The notes: a model not told the origin generated them from the sequence alone. DNA of 7,709 nucleotides from Dehalococcoidia bacterium UBA5760 (GCA_002418895.1 DIFA01000013.1:62503-70211); one strand, 5' to 3'. Positions 1 through 4,971 are shown, counted from the first letter of the stretch. A program made the numbers and translations.

Positions 1-70
1 GGCAGACGCGCTAGCTTGAGGGGCTAGTGAGCGCAAGCTCGTGGGAGTTCAAATCTCCCCCTTGGCACCA
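1..70 (+). tRNA. tRNA-Leu(GAG), 3' part, cut by the window edge
   Basis: The visible part starts in the D loop. The anticodon arm is CTAGC, loop TTGAGGG, GCTAG, which gives anticodon GAG. A long variable arm (GAGC-GCAA-GCTC) follows, as expected of a class II leucine tRNA. Next come the T arm GGGAG-TTCAAAT-CTCCC, the acceptor strand CCTTGGC, discriminator A and an encoded CCA ending at base 70. The 5' acceptor strand and most of the D arm lie outside the window. It is the first member of a close tRNA cluster with Gly, Cys and a broken Leu. Confidence 0.93.
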
Positions 71-133
71 GGCATCCGGCTCTACTACCGGGAAAAAGAG
101 AGGGGGGAAAGGGCTCCGGTATATTTTGAACAT

Positions 134-208
134 GCGGAAGTAGTTCAGCGGTAGAATGCTTCCTTGCCAAGGAAGAGGTCGCGAGTTCGAATCTCGTCTT
201 CCGCTCCA
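134..208 (+). tRNA. tRNA-Gly(GCC)
   Basis: This is a complete cloverleaf. Acceptor GCGGAAG pairs with CTTCCGC, the D arm contains TTCAGCGGTAGAA, and the anticodon arm is CTTCC, loop TTGCCAA, GGAAG (anticodon GCC). The T arm is GCGAG-TTCGAAT-CTCGT, followed by T and an encoded CCA. It sits 63 bases after tRNA-Leu(GAG) and 17 bases before tRNA-Cys in the same direction, so the cluster is probably one transcript. Confidence 0.97.
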
Positions 209-225
209 ATAGAATAAAGCTGTGG

Positions 226-301
226 GGCGACGTAGCCAAGAGGATAAGGCGGCGGTCTGCAAAACCGCTATTCACCGGTTCGAATCCGGTCGTCGCCTCC
301 A
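226..301 (+). tRNA. tRNA-Cys(GCA)
   Basis: This is a complete cloverleaf. Acceptor GGCGACG pairs with CGTCGCC, and the anticodon arm is GCGGT, loop CTGCAAA, ACCGC (anticodon GCA). The T arm is CCGGT-TCGAATC-CGG-type, with discriminator T and an encoded CCA. Only seven bases separate its end from the broken tRNA-Leu(UAA), which shows that the Leu(UAA) gene originally belonged to this cluster. Confidence 0.97.
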
Positions 302-308
302 AATTTTT

Positions 309-348
309 GTCGGGGCGGCGGAACTAGCAGACACAACGGACTTAAAAT
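309..348 (+). pseudogene. tRNA-Leu(UAA) 5' half, decayed (half-site A)
   Basis: These 40 bases match the 5' acceptor strand, D arm and anticodon 5' strand of a leucine tRNA, ending in the anticodon loop CTTAAAA plus one T. The expected 3' half (anticodon 3' strand, variable arm, T arm, CCA) does not follow. Compared with the copy at 4641-4680 there are five differences, all transitions (three G to A, one C to T, one T to C), several of which spoil conserved D-arm positions. It sits seven bases after tRNA-Cys. I read it as the left-over 5' half of the cluster's own tRNA-Leu(UAA), displaced by integration in the anticodon loop. Confidence 0.8.
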
Positions 349-503
349 AGTTAGCTCTGCGATTGACCGATACTGGCCAAAATAATCGTCGTTTAAGATT
401 AATGAGTTGGAATGATATCCCGTATGAGCTTTAAGGTAGCGTCAATACCGGGAGGGGAGCGGTAAGCTTCTCTAGAGCTAATGACTTACACCTGCAGTGG
501 CAT
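349..503. other. Gene-free stretch between the tRNA remnant and the zinc-ribbon gene
   Basis: I see no ORF with a ribosome site and no second half of tRNA-Leu. On the minus strand this region is the downstream end of the hcp operon. The inverted AGCTTCTCTAGAGCT-like sequence near 466-480 could form a weak hairpin, but it has no U-tract, so I do not call a terminator. Confidence 0.5.
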
Positions 504-734
504 CTAGCTATCGCCTCGTAGGGCTTTCCACCGCTCTTCACCCAAACACTGTCGGGCTGAAGCGCACCATTCAATACAAGAAGGCGCTTGCTCCTGGTAA
601 ACGTACTGGCCGCATTGCTTGCACCTAATACTGAGCTCGTCGGAAAACATCTCGACTTCATTACCGCAATTAGGGCACTTATAAATTGCAGCCCTCAGGT
701 TCCTCATATCCTGTCCCGGGCATTTGCCGATCAT
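504..734 (-). CDS. Small Cys-rich zinc-ribbon protein, third gene of the hcp operon
   Basis: A 76-residue protein with eight cysteines. C20-x2-C23 and C38-x2-C41 form a classic zinc-ribbon pair, with hydrophobic strands between them. A second set, C53-x3-C57-x5-C63 in the segment SCIEWCASARQCLGEERW, is well spaced to hold another metal site. C5 is an extra cysteine in the first ten residues. The start at 734 has a GGGAG ribosome site nine bases upstream. Met10 is an alternative start that would give the 67-residue form with fewer N-terminal residues. I recognise the sequence as resembling a conserved small-protein family of anaerobes and archaea, sometimes found as the tail of HD phosphohydrolases, but its function is unknown. 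It lies 33 bases after the cupin gene and is probably co-transcribed with hcp. A redox or metal-delivery partner of Hcp is only a guess. Confidence 0.8.
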   Translation of the reverse strand: MIGKCPGQDMRNLRAAIYKCPNCGNEVEMFSDELSIRCKQCGQYVYQEQAPSCIEWCASARQCLGEERWKALRGDS

Positions 735-767
735 AATTATTATCTCCCGATACTTGTATTCTCCTCT

Positions 768-1112
768 TCAACTGCCCTTGATCATAACCAGCATCATCTT
801 AAATCTCTCGACCGCTTCAAGGGCATGAGGCCTGTTAGCCGGCATAATAACCGCTTCACCCTCTCCCATCCGGATGCTTCGGCCACCGATAGTAATGTCA
901 GCTTCACCATCAATTATATAAGCTAAGGCATCGAAAGGAGCGGTATGCTCGCTCAATCCCTGCCCTCTGTCGAAAGCGAATAAGGTGACCGATCCCTCAT
1001 TCCGCCCGATTATTGTCCGGCTTACTACCGTGCCGCTCTGGTAGTCAACCAGAGCGGCTATTTGTGCCGATTCAGCTATCAAAACATTCCCAGGGTTATT
1101 TTCTATGTCCAT
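768..1112 (-). CDS. Small single-domain cupin protein
   Basis: A 114-residue beta-barrel protein of the cupin_2 type, soluble and cytoplasmic. Cupin motif 1 is the segment from G50 to G69 containing HTAPFDA. It keeps the first metal His (H56), but the second His is Ala58 and the usual Glu is replaced by Asp61. Motif 2 is G85-x5-P91 with H96 (PANRPHAL). A metal site is therefore possible but incomplete, and no reaction can be assigned. I chose the start at 1112 because AGGAGG lies 11 bases upstream, although an in-frame ATG at 1142 is possible and would add ten residues. The gene begins 41 bases after the hcp stop and ends 33 bases before the zinc-ribbon gene, so the three look like one operon. 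In my memory this small cupin subfamily occurs near hcp or redox genes in other anaerobes; that needs a database check. Confidence 0.85.
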   Translation of the reverse strand: MDIENNPGNVLIAESAQIAALVDYQSGTVVSRTIIGRNEGSVTLFAFDRGQGLSEHTAPFDALAYIIDGEADITIGGRSIRMGEGEAVIMPANRPHALEAVERFKMMLVMIKGS

Positions 1113-1123
1113 AGGGTTACTAA

Positions 1124-1129
1124 CCTCCT
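1124..1129 (-). promoter_or_regulatory. AGGAGG ribosome site that favours the 1112 start of the cupin
   Basis: A perfect AGGAGG reads leftward here, 11 bases before the ATG at 1112. The upstream ATG at 1142 has only a weak AAGAG-type site. If 1142 were used, this motif would lie inside the coding sequence. The spacing of 11 is a little long, so both starts stay open. Confidence 0.55.
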
Positions 1130-1153
1130 CAGCCGGAATCATAGACTCTTTGA

Positions 1154-2716
1154 TTAACCTAACATAGCCTTCATATCAGCCTCCGGAGTCGATATTGGTT
1201 TCAGATTGAATTTTTCAACCAGTACGCTGAGCACGGTGGGGGATACGAAGGCCGGTAGCGAAGGACCCAGATAGATGTTCCTGATGCCAAGCGAAAGGAG
1301 AGTAAGTAAAATACAGACTGCCTTCTGCTCGTACCAGGATAAAACCAGTGAAAGAGGCAATTCGTTAACACCGCAATCGAAGGCTTTAGCCAATGCCACA
1401 GCTACTTGAATGGCCGAGTAGGCATCGTTGCACTGCCCCATGTCAAGTAACCGGGGCAGACCAGCAATCTCACCGATTTTAAGGTCATTGAAGCGGAATT
1501 TACCGCAGGCCAGTGTCAGCACTACCGTATTGTCTGGAGTTTGCTTCACGAACTCCGTATAGTAGTTGCGTCCCGGTTTAGCACCGTCACAACCACCGAC
1601 GAGGAATATGTGTTTGAGAGATCCTGATTTCACCGCCCCAATGACCTTATCAGCTACTCCCATCACGGTATTTCTGGCAAAGCCGGTCATCAACTCGGTG
1701 CCTCCATTGATGCCAGTGAACTGCTTGTCTTCATCCCAGCCACCCAGCTCAAGCGCCTTTTCAATAACAGGAGTGAAATCTTTCTTGCCATCCTTATCAG
1801 ATATATGTTTCAACCCCGGATAACCGACCACTGACGTGGTGAAAATATTCCCGGCATAAGACTCTCTGGGCGGCATGATACAGTTGGTAGTATAAAGAAT
1901 CGGCGCGGGGAGATTATCGAACTCATTCTGCTGGTTCTGCCAGGCAGTTCCGTAATTACCCTTAAGGTGGGAATACTTCTTCAGTTCCGGGTAGCCGTGG
2001 GCAGGCAACATCTCTCCATGGGTATAGATGTTAATACCCTTTCCCTCCGTCTGCTCCAAAAGGTGCTTCAGATCCAGCAGATCGTGACCGGTCACCACAA
2101 TAAACGGCCCTTTTTCCACCTTCATACTCACTTTGGTAGGTACGGGATGACCATAGGCTGAAGTATTGGCTTCATCCAGCAGGGCCATGCACTTGAGATT
2201 GACCTGCCCGAATTCCATGATCAAAGACAACCACTCATCTACGCTATGGTCTTCCCCAACGGCCCGCATGCCCTTGTAGAGCCATGCGGTAACCTCCGGA
2301 TCATCCTTACCCAGGATATGAGCATGCCAGTCATAGGCGGCCATTCCCCTCAGCCCGAAAAGCAGCGTCGAGCGAAGCGAAACGATATCGGTATCTCCGT
2401 GGAAGAGTTTAGCCGGGTCGAAATCTTCAGCACCACCCAGCTTATCCTTTTCTGCTTCCACTCTGACTTTGAGTTCAGCAATGCGCGCCGGGTCGAAGTT
2501 AACATTGGTCAGGGTAGCGAAAAGTCCCTGCATCATCAGTTCGTCCGCTTTTCTGCCCGGGGCCTTCCCTGCGGCGGCACGTGCTAGCCCTATAAGGGCA
2601 CAAACCAGCTTATCATGCTTATTGGCTACCTCAGGTTTCTTACCACAGACGCCTGCTTTGGTACAGCCCGTGCCTTTGGCTGTCTGCTCGCACTGGAAAC
2701 AAAACATGTCAGTCAT
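1154..2716 (-). CDS. hcp: Hybrid-cluster protein (Hcp; annotated as hydroxylamine reductase)
   Basis: A 520-residue cytoplasmic iron-sulfur-oxygen enzyme. Family members reduce hydroxylamine in vitro and act as NO reductases or S-nitrosylases under nitrosative stress. The N-terminal cubane motif is C6-x2-C9-x8-C18-x5-C24. All hybrid-cluster ligands are visible: H211, E235, C279, C376 (the persulfide cysteine, in GGCDGAKPGR), C404, C429, E463 and K465. Their spacing is nearly identical to that of the Desulfovibrio protein (24, 44, 28 and 25 residues between the matching pairs). The length is slightly below the roughly 550 of class I, in keeping with a shorter helical insert. The start at 2716 has AGGAGG seven bases upstream. 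It is the first gene of a leftward operon with the cupin and zinc-ribbon genes, and is divergent from a Crp/Fnr regulator across a perfect palindrome. No Hcr reductase partner is in the window. Confidence 0.97.
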   Translation of the reverse strand: MTDMFCFQCEQTAKGTGCTKAGVCGKKPEVANKHDKLVCALIGLARAAAGKAPGRKADELMMQGLFATLTNVNFDPARIAELKVRVEAEKDKLGGAEDFDPAKLFHGDTDIVSLRSTLLFGLRGMAAYDWHAHILGKDDPEVTAWLYKGMRAVGEDHSVDEWLSLIMEFGQVNLKCMALLDEANTSAYGHPVPTKVSMKVEKGPFIVVTGHDLLDLKHLLEQTEGKGINIYTHGEMLPAHGYPELKKYSHLKGNYGTAWQNQQNEFDNLPAPILYTTNCIMPPRESYAGNIFTTSVVGYPGLKHISDKDGKKDFTPVIEKALELGGWDEDKQFTGINGGTELMTGFARNTVMGVADKVIGAVKSGSLKHIFLVGGCDGAKPGRNYYTEFVKQTPDNTVVLTLACGKFRFNDLKIGEIAGLPRLLDMGQCNDAYSAIQVAVALAKAFDCGVNELPLSLVLSWYEQKAVCILLTLLSLGIRNIYLGPSLPAFVSPTVLSVLVEKFNLKPISTPEADMKAMLG

Positions 2717-2743
2717 TCGATTACCTCCTATTTGATTCTGGCA

Positions 2744-2756
2744 GCAAATTATTTGC
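2744..2756. repeat. 13-base perfect palindrome in the hcp leader
   Basis: GCAAAT-T-ATTTGC is a perfect inverted repeat with one central base. It lies at about +5 to +17 of the hcp transcript if the promoter at 2767-2772 is used, and between the AT-rich core and the hcp ribosome site. It may be a second operator or may be chance in an AT-rich spacer. Confidence 0.4.
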
Positions 2757-2766
2757 GCTACTAAAT

Positions 2767-2772
2767 ATAATA
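2767..2772 (-). promoter_or_regulatory. Likely -10 element of the hcp operon (TATTAT on the minus strand)
   Basis: The AT-rich tract 2761-2780 holds overlapping -10-like hexamers in both directions. With the leftward TATTAT at 2767-2772 the transcript would start near 2761-2762. The centre of the GGTAAC-N4-GTTACC palindrome would then fall at about -41.5 to -42.5. No consensus -35 is present, as expected when a Crp/Fnr-type activator overlaps the -35 region. The same tract read rightwards (TATAAT at 2766-2771 and 2771-2776) could start the regulator gene. Confidence 0.5.
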
Positions 2773-2795
2773 TAATACAATGACGACGTGAAAGC

Positions 2796-2811
2796 GGTAA
2801 CGTAGGTTACC
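2796..2811. promoter_or_regulatory. Perfect palindrome GGTAAC-N4-GTTACC, probable Crp/Fnr-family operator
   Basis: The two six-base arms are exact reverse complements with a four-base spacer, the same geometry as Fnr-type sites (5-base half-sites separated by 4). It lies between hcp and the divergent Crp/Fnr gene, 16 bases before the regulator's start codon. This position suits activation of hcp and, at the same time, blocking of the regulator's own transcript. The link to this particular regulator is inference from position and symmetry. Confidence 0.7.
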
Positions 2812-2827
2812 AAAAAGGATTTTTCCA

Positions 2828-3520
2828 ATGTATTTGGAATGGATTGATACCTTGAAGTCCGCTTTGCTATTTCGCGGTATCGGCAGCGAGTCTTTAAATA
2901 TCATGCTCGATTGCCTCAAGCCAACTGTACGCCGGACCAAACAGCGTGAGATTATCGTAGCTTATGGCCAGCCGTTTCAGGGTATCGGGATTATCGCCAG
3001 TGGCAAGGTGGCTCTTAGCAAAGAAACGTATTCCGGTAACCGCATTATCATGGGGATACTCGAAGCCGGCGATGTTTTCGGAGAAGTGGTGGCCTTTTCC
3101 GACCGCAGAATCTGGCCGATGACCGTTATCGCACAGGAAGATTGTGTTTTGCTTTTTCTCCCGCCGGATAAGATAACCGGTGCCTGCTCAAATATCTGTT
3201 CTTCTCACAGTACCCTGATTATAAACATGCTGCGAATCTTATCCAACCGGGCTGCGATGTTGGATAAGAAAATAGAGCACATTTCATCCAAGAATATCAG
3301 GGGTAGAATCAGCAGCTATTTGCAGGATATCTACCTCCAGTCGGGTAATAAGGAACTCACGCTCACGATGAAAAGGCATGAGCTCGCGGACTATCTCAAC
3401 ATACCCCGGCCTTCTTTATCCCGGGAAATGGGTTCGATGCGTGATGACGGTATCATTGAATTTGAAGGTCCACATGTTACGATTAAGAATGCGCTGAAAC
3501 TGGAGAAGTCAATCCAGTAA
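2828..3520 (+). CDS. Crp/Fnr-family transcriptional regulator, probable HcpR-type
   Basis: A 230-residue cytoplasmic DNA-binding dimer. Residues about 15-125 form the cyclic-nucleotide-type sensor barrel, with the glycine turns GIIASGKVALSKE and LEAGDVFGE. About 128-155 is the dimer helix and about 165-220 the winged helix, with the recognition helix around RPSLSRE (194-200), typical of anaerobe Crp/Fnr proteins. The N-terminal cysteine cluster of true Fnr is absent. The cysteines are C29, C106, C120 and C124, so an Fnr-type 4Fe-4S sensor is not supported. It is divergent from hcp with an operator-like palindrome between them, the arrangement of the HcpR regulators, some of which bind haem to sense NO. 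The start at 2828 has an AAGGA site eight bases upstream. The HcpR label rests on context, and no ligand can be assigned. Confidence 0.88.
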   Translation: MYLEWIDTLKSALLFRGIGSESLNIMLDCLKPTVRRTKQREIIVAYGQPFQGIGIIASGKVALSKETYSGNRIIMGILEAGDVFGEVVAFSDRRIWPMTVIAQEDCVLLFLPPDKITGACSNICSSHSTLIINMLRILSNRAAMLDKKIEHISSKNIRGRISSYLQDIYLQSGNKELTLTMKRHELADYLNIPRPSLSREMGSMRDDGIIEFEGPHVTIKNALKLEKSIQ

Positions 3521-3602
3521 TTTTCCATCGTTAACCGTGGCCTGAGACCAGTAACTGCTGCAGTGCTGATACCGGTGGTTTCTTCTCCAACAAAAGTTAA
3601 TC

Positions 3603-3633
3603 AAAGGGCGCCTCGATTTCTGAGGCGCCCTTT
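3603..3633. terminator. Strong hairpin terminator between convergent genes
   Basis: A perfect 12-base-pair stem (AAAGGGCGCCTC with GAGGCGCCCTTT) around a seven-base loop. It lies 82 bases after the regulator stop and 26 bases after the peroxiredoxin stop, which arrives from the other side. The A-rich and T-rich stem ends give three Us after the stem in either direction, so it probably serves both genes. The U-tract is short. Confidence 0.8.
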
Positions 3634-3659
3634 CCAAGTATCTCCATCTAATGGCTAAA

Positions 3660-4376
3660 TCAGTCTTCAAATGCCTGGCTTACCTTCCAGACCTTCCAAA
3701 CGTTACCCACCAGCTCCGGACCCGGCTTCAGTGTCGGTTTGCCGGGCTTCCAGCCCGAAGGAGTGGCTTCTGTTCCCTTTGAATTGCGTACCAGTTGGAA
3801 CGCTTTGATTTGCCTGATGGATTCACTAACATTTCTGCCTACCGGAGGTGTTAACACTTCGAATCCCTGTATATTGCCATCGGGATCGATGATGAACCTG
3901 CCTCTCGTTTCGACGCCGCTATCCTCGTCGTATATGCCATACAATTTTCCGATGCTGCCGTCCTGATCGGATAACATCGCGAACGGAATATCCTTGTTAA
4001 TCATCTTGGAAAGTTCATGTTCATTCCACATCTTATGTACAAAGACACTGTCCACACTAACCGACAGTACTTCTACACCCAGGTCTTGCAACTCGGCGTA
4101 CTTTTCAGCAACTGCTGAAACTTCCGTCGCTCAGACAAAGGTGAAGTCACCCGGGTAGAAGCACAGCAATACCCATTTCCCTTTATATTCAGAGAGACTG
4201 GTATTCATGAACTTGCCTTTGTAGAAAGCTGGGGCTGTAAAATCAGGGGCTGGTTTTCCTACCTTTACCATAGCTCGTTTCGCCTCCTTTGCATTCAACT
4301 CGGTATTAGGAGCAGTTTCAAGAGTTGGCTTCTTAATAGGTGGCCTCTGGCATCCTGGCTTGAACTCTTCAGGCAT
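3660..4376 (-). CDS. Selenocysteine-containing peroxiredoxin (AhpC/Prx6-like), read through an in-frame TGA
   Basis: I join two in-frame segments across the TGA at 4131-4133 into a 238-residue thioredoxin-fold peroxidase with Sec at position 82. The active-site motif P-x3-T-x2-C is present as P75, T79 and U82 (PGDFTFV then Sec), so the TGA is exactly the peroxidatic cysteine codon. Residues after it continue the family without a break: VSVDS, KDIPFAMLSD, TRGRFIIDPDG, RQIKAFQ and GWKPG. The resolving-cysteine motif (usually VCPAGWKPG) reads ATPSGWKPG with Thr205, and no cysteine follows the Sec, so it would be a 1-Sec enzyme. Family role: reduction of peroxides or peroxynitrite in the cytoplasm. 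The start at 4376 has AGGAGG eight bases upstream and gives an unusual extension of about 38 residues containing C9. ATG 4271 with its own AAAGGAGG is an alternative. The gene is convergent with the Crp/Fnr gene. The alternative reading, a nonsense-broken pseudogene, is much less likely given the intact downstream frame and the hairpin. Confidence 0.85.
4094..4133 (-). promoter_or_regulatory. Candidate bacterial SECIS element after the UGA of the peroxiredoxin
   Basis: In the mRNA, UGA (4133-4131) is followed after ten bases by a perfect hairpin at 4120-4103: UUUCAGC, loop AGUU, GCUGAAA. The apical loop begins 17 bases after the UGA and has a G in its second position. Published bacterial SECIS rules ask for a loop 16-37 bases after UGA with a G among the first two loop bases. 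GCG just after the UGA can pair with CGC at the far side to close a lower stem. It lies inside the coding sequence, as bacterial elements do, and would be bound by SelB. Confidence 0.75.
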
Positions 4377-4384
4377 AAAGCGAA

Positions 4385-4390
4385 CCTCCT
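4385..4390 (-). promoter_or_regulatory. AGGAGG ribosome site of the peroxiredoxin start at 4376
   Basis: A perfect leftward AGGAGG lies eight bases before the ATG at 4374-4376. It supports the long N-terminus. A second near-perfect site (AAAGGAGG) lies 11 bases before the internal ATG at 4269-4271. Confidence 0.75.
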
Positions 4391-4408
4391 TACTAACAGC
4401 TATATATT

Positions 4409-4414
4409 ATTATA
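4409..4414 (-). promoter_or_regulatory. Probable -10 (TATAAT) of the peroxiredoxin gene
   Basis: A consensus TATAAT reads leftward, 32 bases before the start codon, in an AT-rich tract. No good TTGACA-like hexamer sits 16-18 bases upstream, so the -35 is weak or replaced by an activator. I see no copy of the GGTAAC-N4-GTTACC palindrome here. Confidence 0.5.
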
Positions 4415-4467
4415 CTATTTTTTCGGGCCGATGTGGGGTAAATAAGACAAAATGATTGGATCAGTGA

Positions 4468-4677
4468 ATGGGTCATGCTACAGCTTATGAACACCTTAAG
4501 CCATCGGTAGCGTTTACAACGGGCACCTATTCTCATATAATATCTGGTATGCAAGAGGACATGACGGCGTTATTGGACGACGTGATTCCGGTGACGGCTC
4601 GACGTCAAACCTTATCCAACGCTGGAGTCCTCATCGTAATGCCGGGGTGGCGGAACTGGCAGACGCAGCGGACTTAA
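4468..4677 (+). pseudogene. Tyrosine recombinase (integrase) C-terminal remnant
   Basis: The 69-codon frame contains SVAFTTGTYSHIISGMQED, which I recognise as the end of a phage or island-type tyrosine recombinase, normally of the form LGHSSVAFTLDTYSHIIPGMQE. Y21 (4528-4530) is at the place of the catalytic tyrosine. The box III Gly-His is spoiled to Lys-Pro by an apparent small deletion. The HAT at the start may come from the box II region (RHTHAT), with about a dozen codons lost between. The N-terminal domain is missing and a TGA lies just upstream, so it is not functional. Its frame runs into the tRNA-Leu half at 4641 and stops in the anticodon loop. An integrase gene ending beside a tRNA attachment site is the usual layout of tRNA-borne islands. 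Confidence 0.65.
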
Positions 4678-4680
4678 AAT
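4641..4680 (+). pseudogene. tRNA-Leu(UAA) 5' half, well preserved (half-site B)
   Basis: A 40-base copy of the acceptor 5' strand (GCCGGGG), D arm and anticodon 5' strand (GCGGA then CTTAAAA T) of a leucine tRNA. It ends at the same base as the half at 309-348 and again has no 3' half after it. It looks like an undamaged tRNA sequence, unlike the first copy. The two form a direct repeat 4.33 kb apart (35 of 40 identical) that bounds the stress-gene region. I read it as an attachment-site remnant. Confidence 0.85.
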
Positions 4681-4971
4681 TCCAAGCTAAAATATCAACC
4701 GGTCCTTTTACGTATAAATTAGAACTATTGTGTTGGCAAAGAAAAACCATTGTGAAGCTAGAATCCCGTAATATACCAACCAGTGTTTTCTAGTTTAACG
4801 TCAAAATAACGTCAATTCTTAGCCATGTGTTCAGTGTGAAATGCCAACTGGCTACAGCGTTTTTGTCTCATGAATTAGCAGATTATCTGTGATTTAATAG
4901 GCTTCATTTTCAGTACAGCATTCCCGAATAGTAAGAATACCAAGTGGGTGAGCAAAATGTCTAGACAGTGG
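4681..4971. other. Non-coding stretch right of half-site B
   Basis: No credible gene or RNA gene is visible in these 291 bases. The sequence is AT-rich and contains a short helically phased repeat (listed separately). It starts at the tRNA half-site and ends at the stop of the Xre-type gene, so it has the position of the attachment-flank of a mobile segment. Confidence 0.5.
4796..4815 (+). repeat. Two direct copies of TAACGTCAA, 11 bases apart
   Basis: TAACGTCAA occurs at 4796-4804 and 4807-4815, so the copies are one helical turn apart. They lie about 115 bases right of the tRNA half-site. This spacing would suit arm-type sites for a recombinase or excisionase, but two nine-base copies alone are weak evidence. 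Confidence 0.4.

Noticed and set aside
24..302. Two long minus-strand ORFs across the tRNA cluster
   Set aside because: They are translations of tRNA genes in the wrong strand. The tRNA cloverleaves explain all the sequence.
309..360. Group I intron interrupting tRNA-Leu(UAA) in the anticodon loop
   Set aside because: Group I introns do sit in this anticodon loop, but no 3' exon (anticodon 3' strand, T arm, CCA) follows either half within the expected distance, and no conserved intron core is seen.
588..926. Plus-strand ORF of 112 codons across the zinc-ribbon and cupin genes
   Set aside because: Both minus-strand genes have motifs and ribosome sites. This ORF spans their gap and has no family-like sequence.
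2246..2735. Plus-strand ORFs opposite hcp
   Set aside because: They are shadows of a full-length, strongly conserved hcp coding sequence and have no ribosome sites or family-like motifs.
3739..3966. Plus-strand 75-codon ORF opposite the peroxiredoxin
   Set aside because: It overlaps conserved peroxiredoxin coding sequence on the other strand and has no recognisable content.
4131..4133. TGA as a true nonsense mutation making the peroxiredoxin a pseudogene
   Set aside because: The stop lies exactly at the catalytic Cys codon, the frame beyond is intact for 156 residues, and a SECIS-like hairpin is in the right place.
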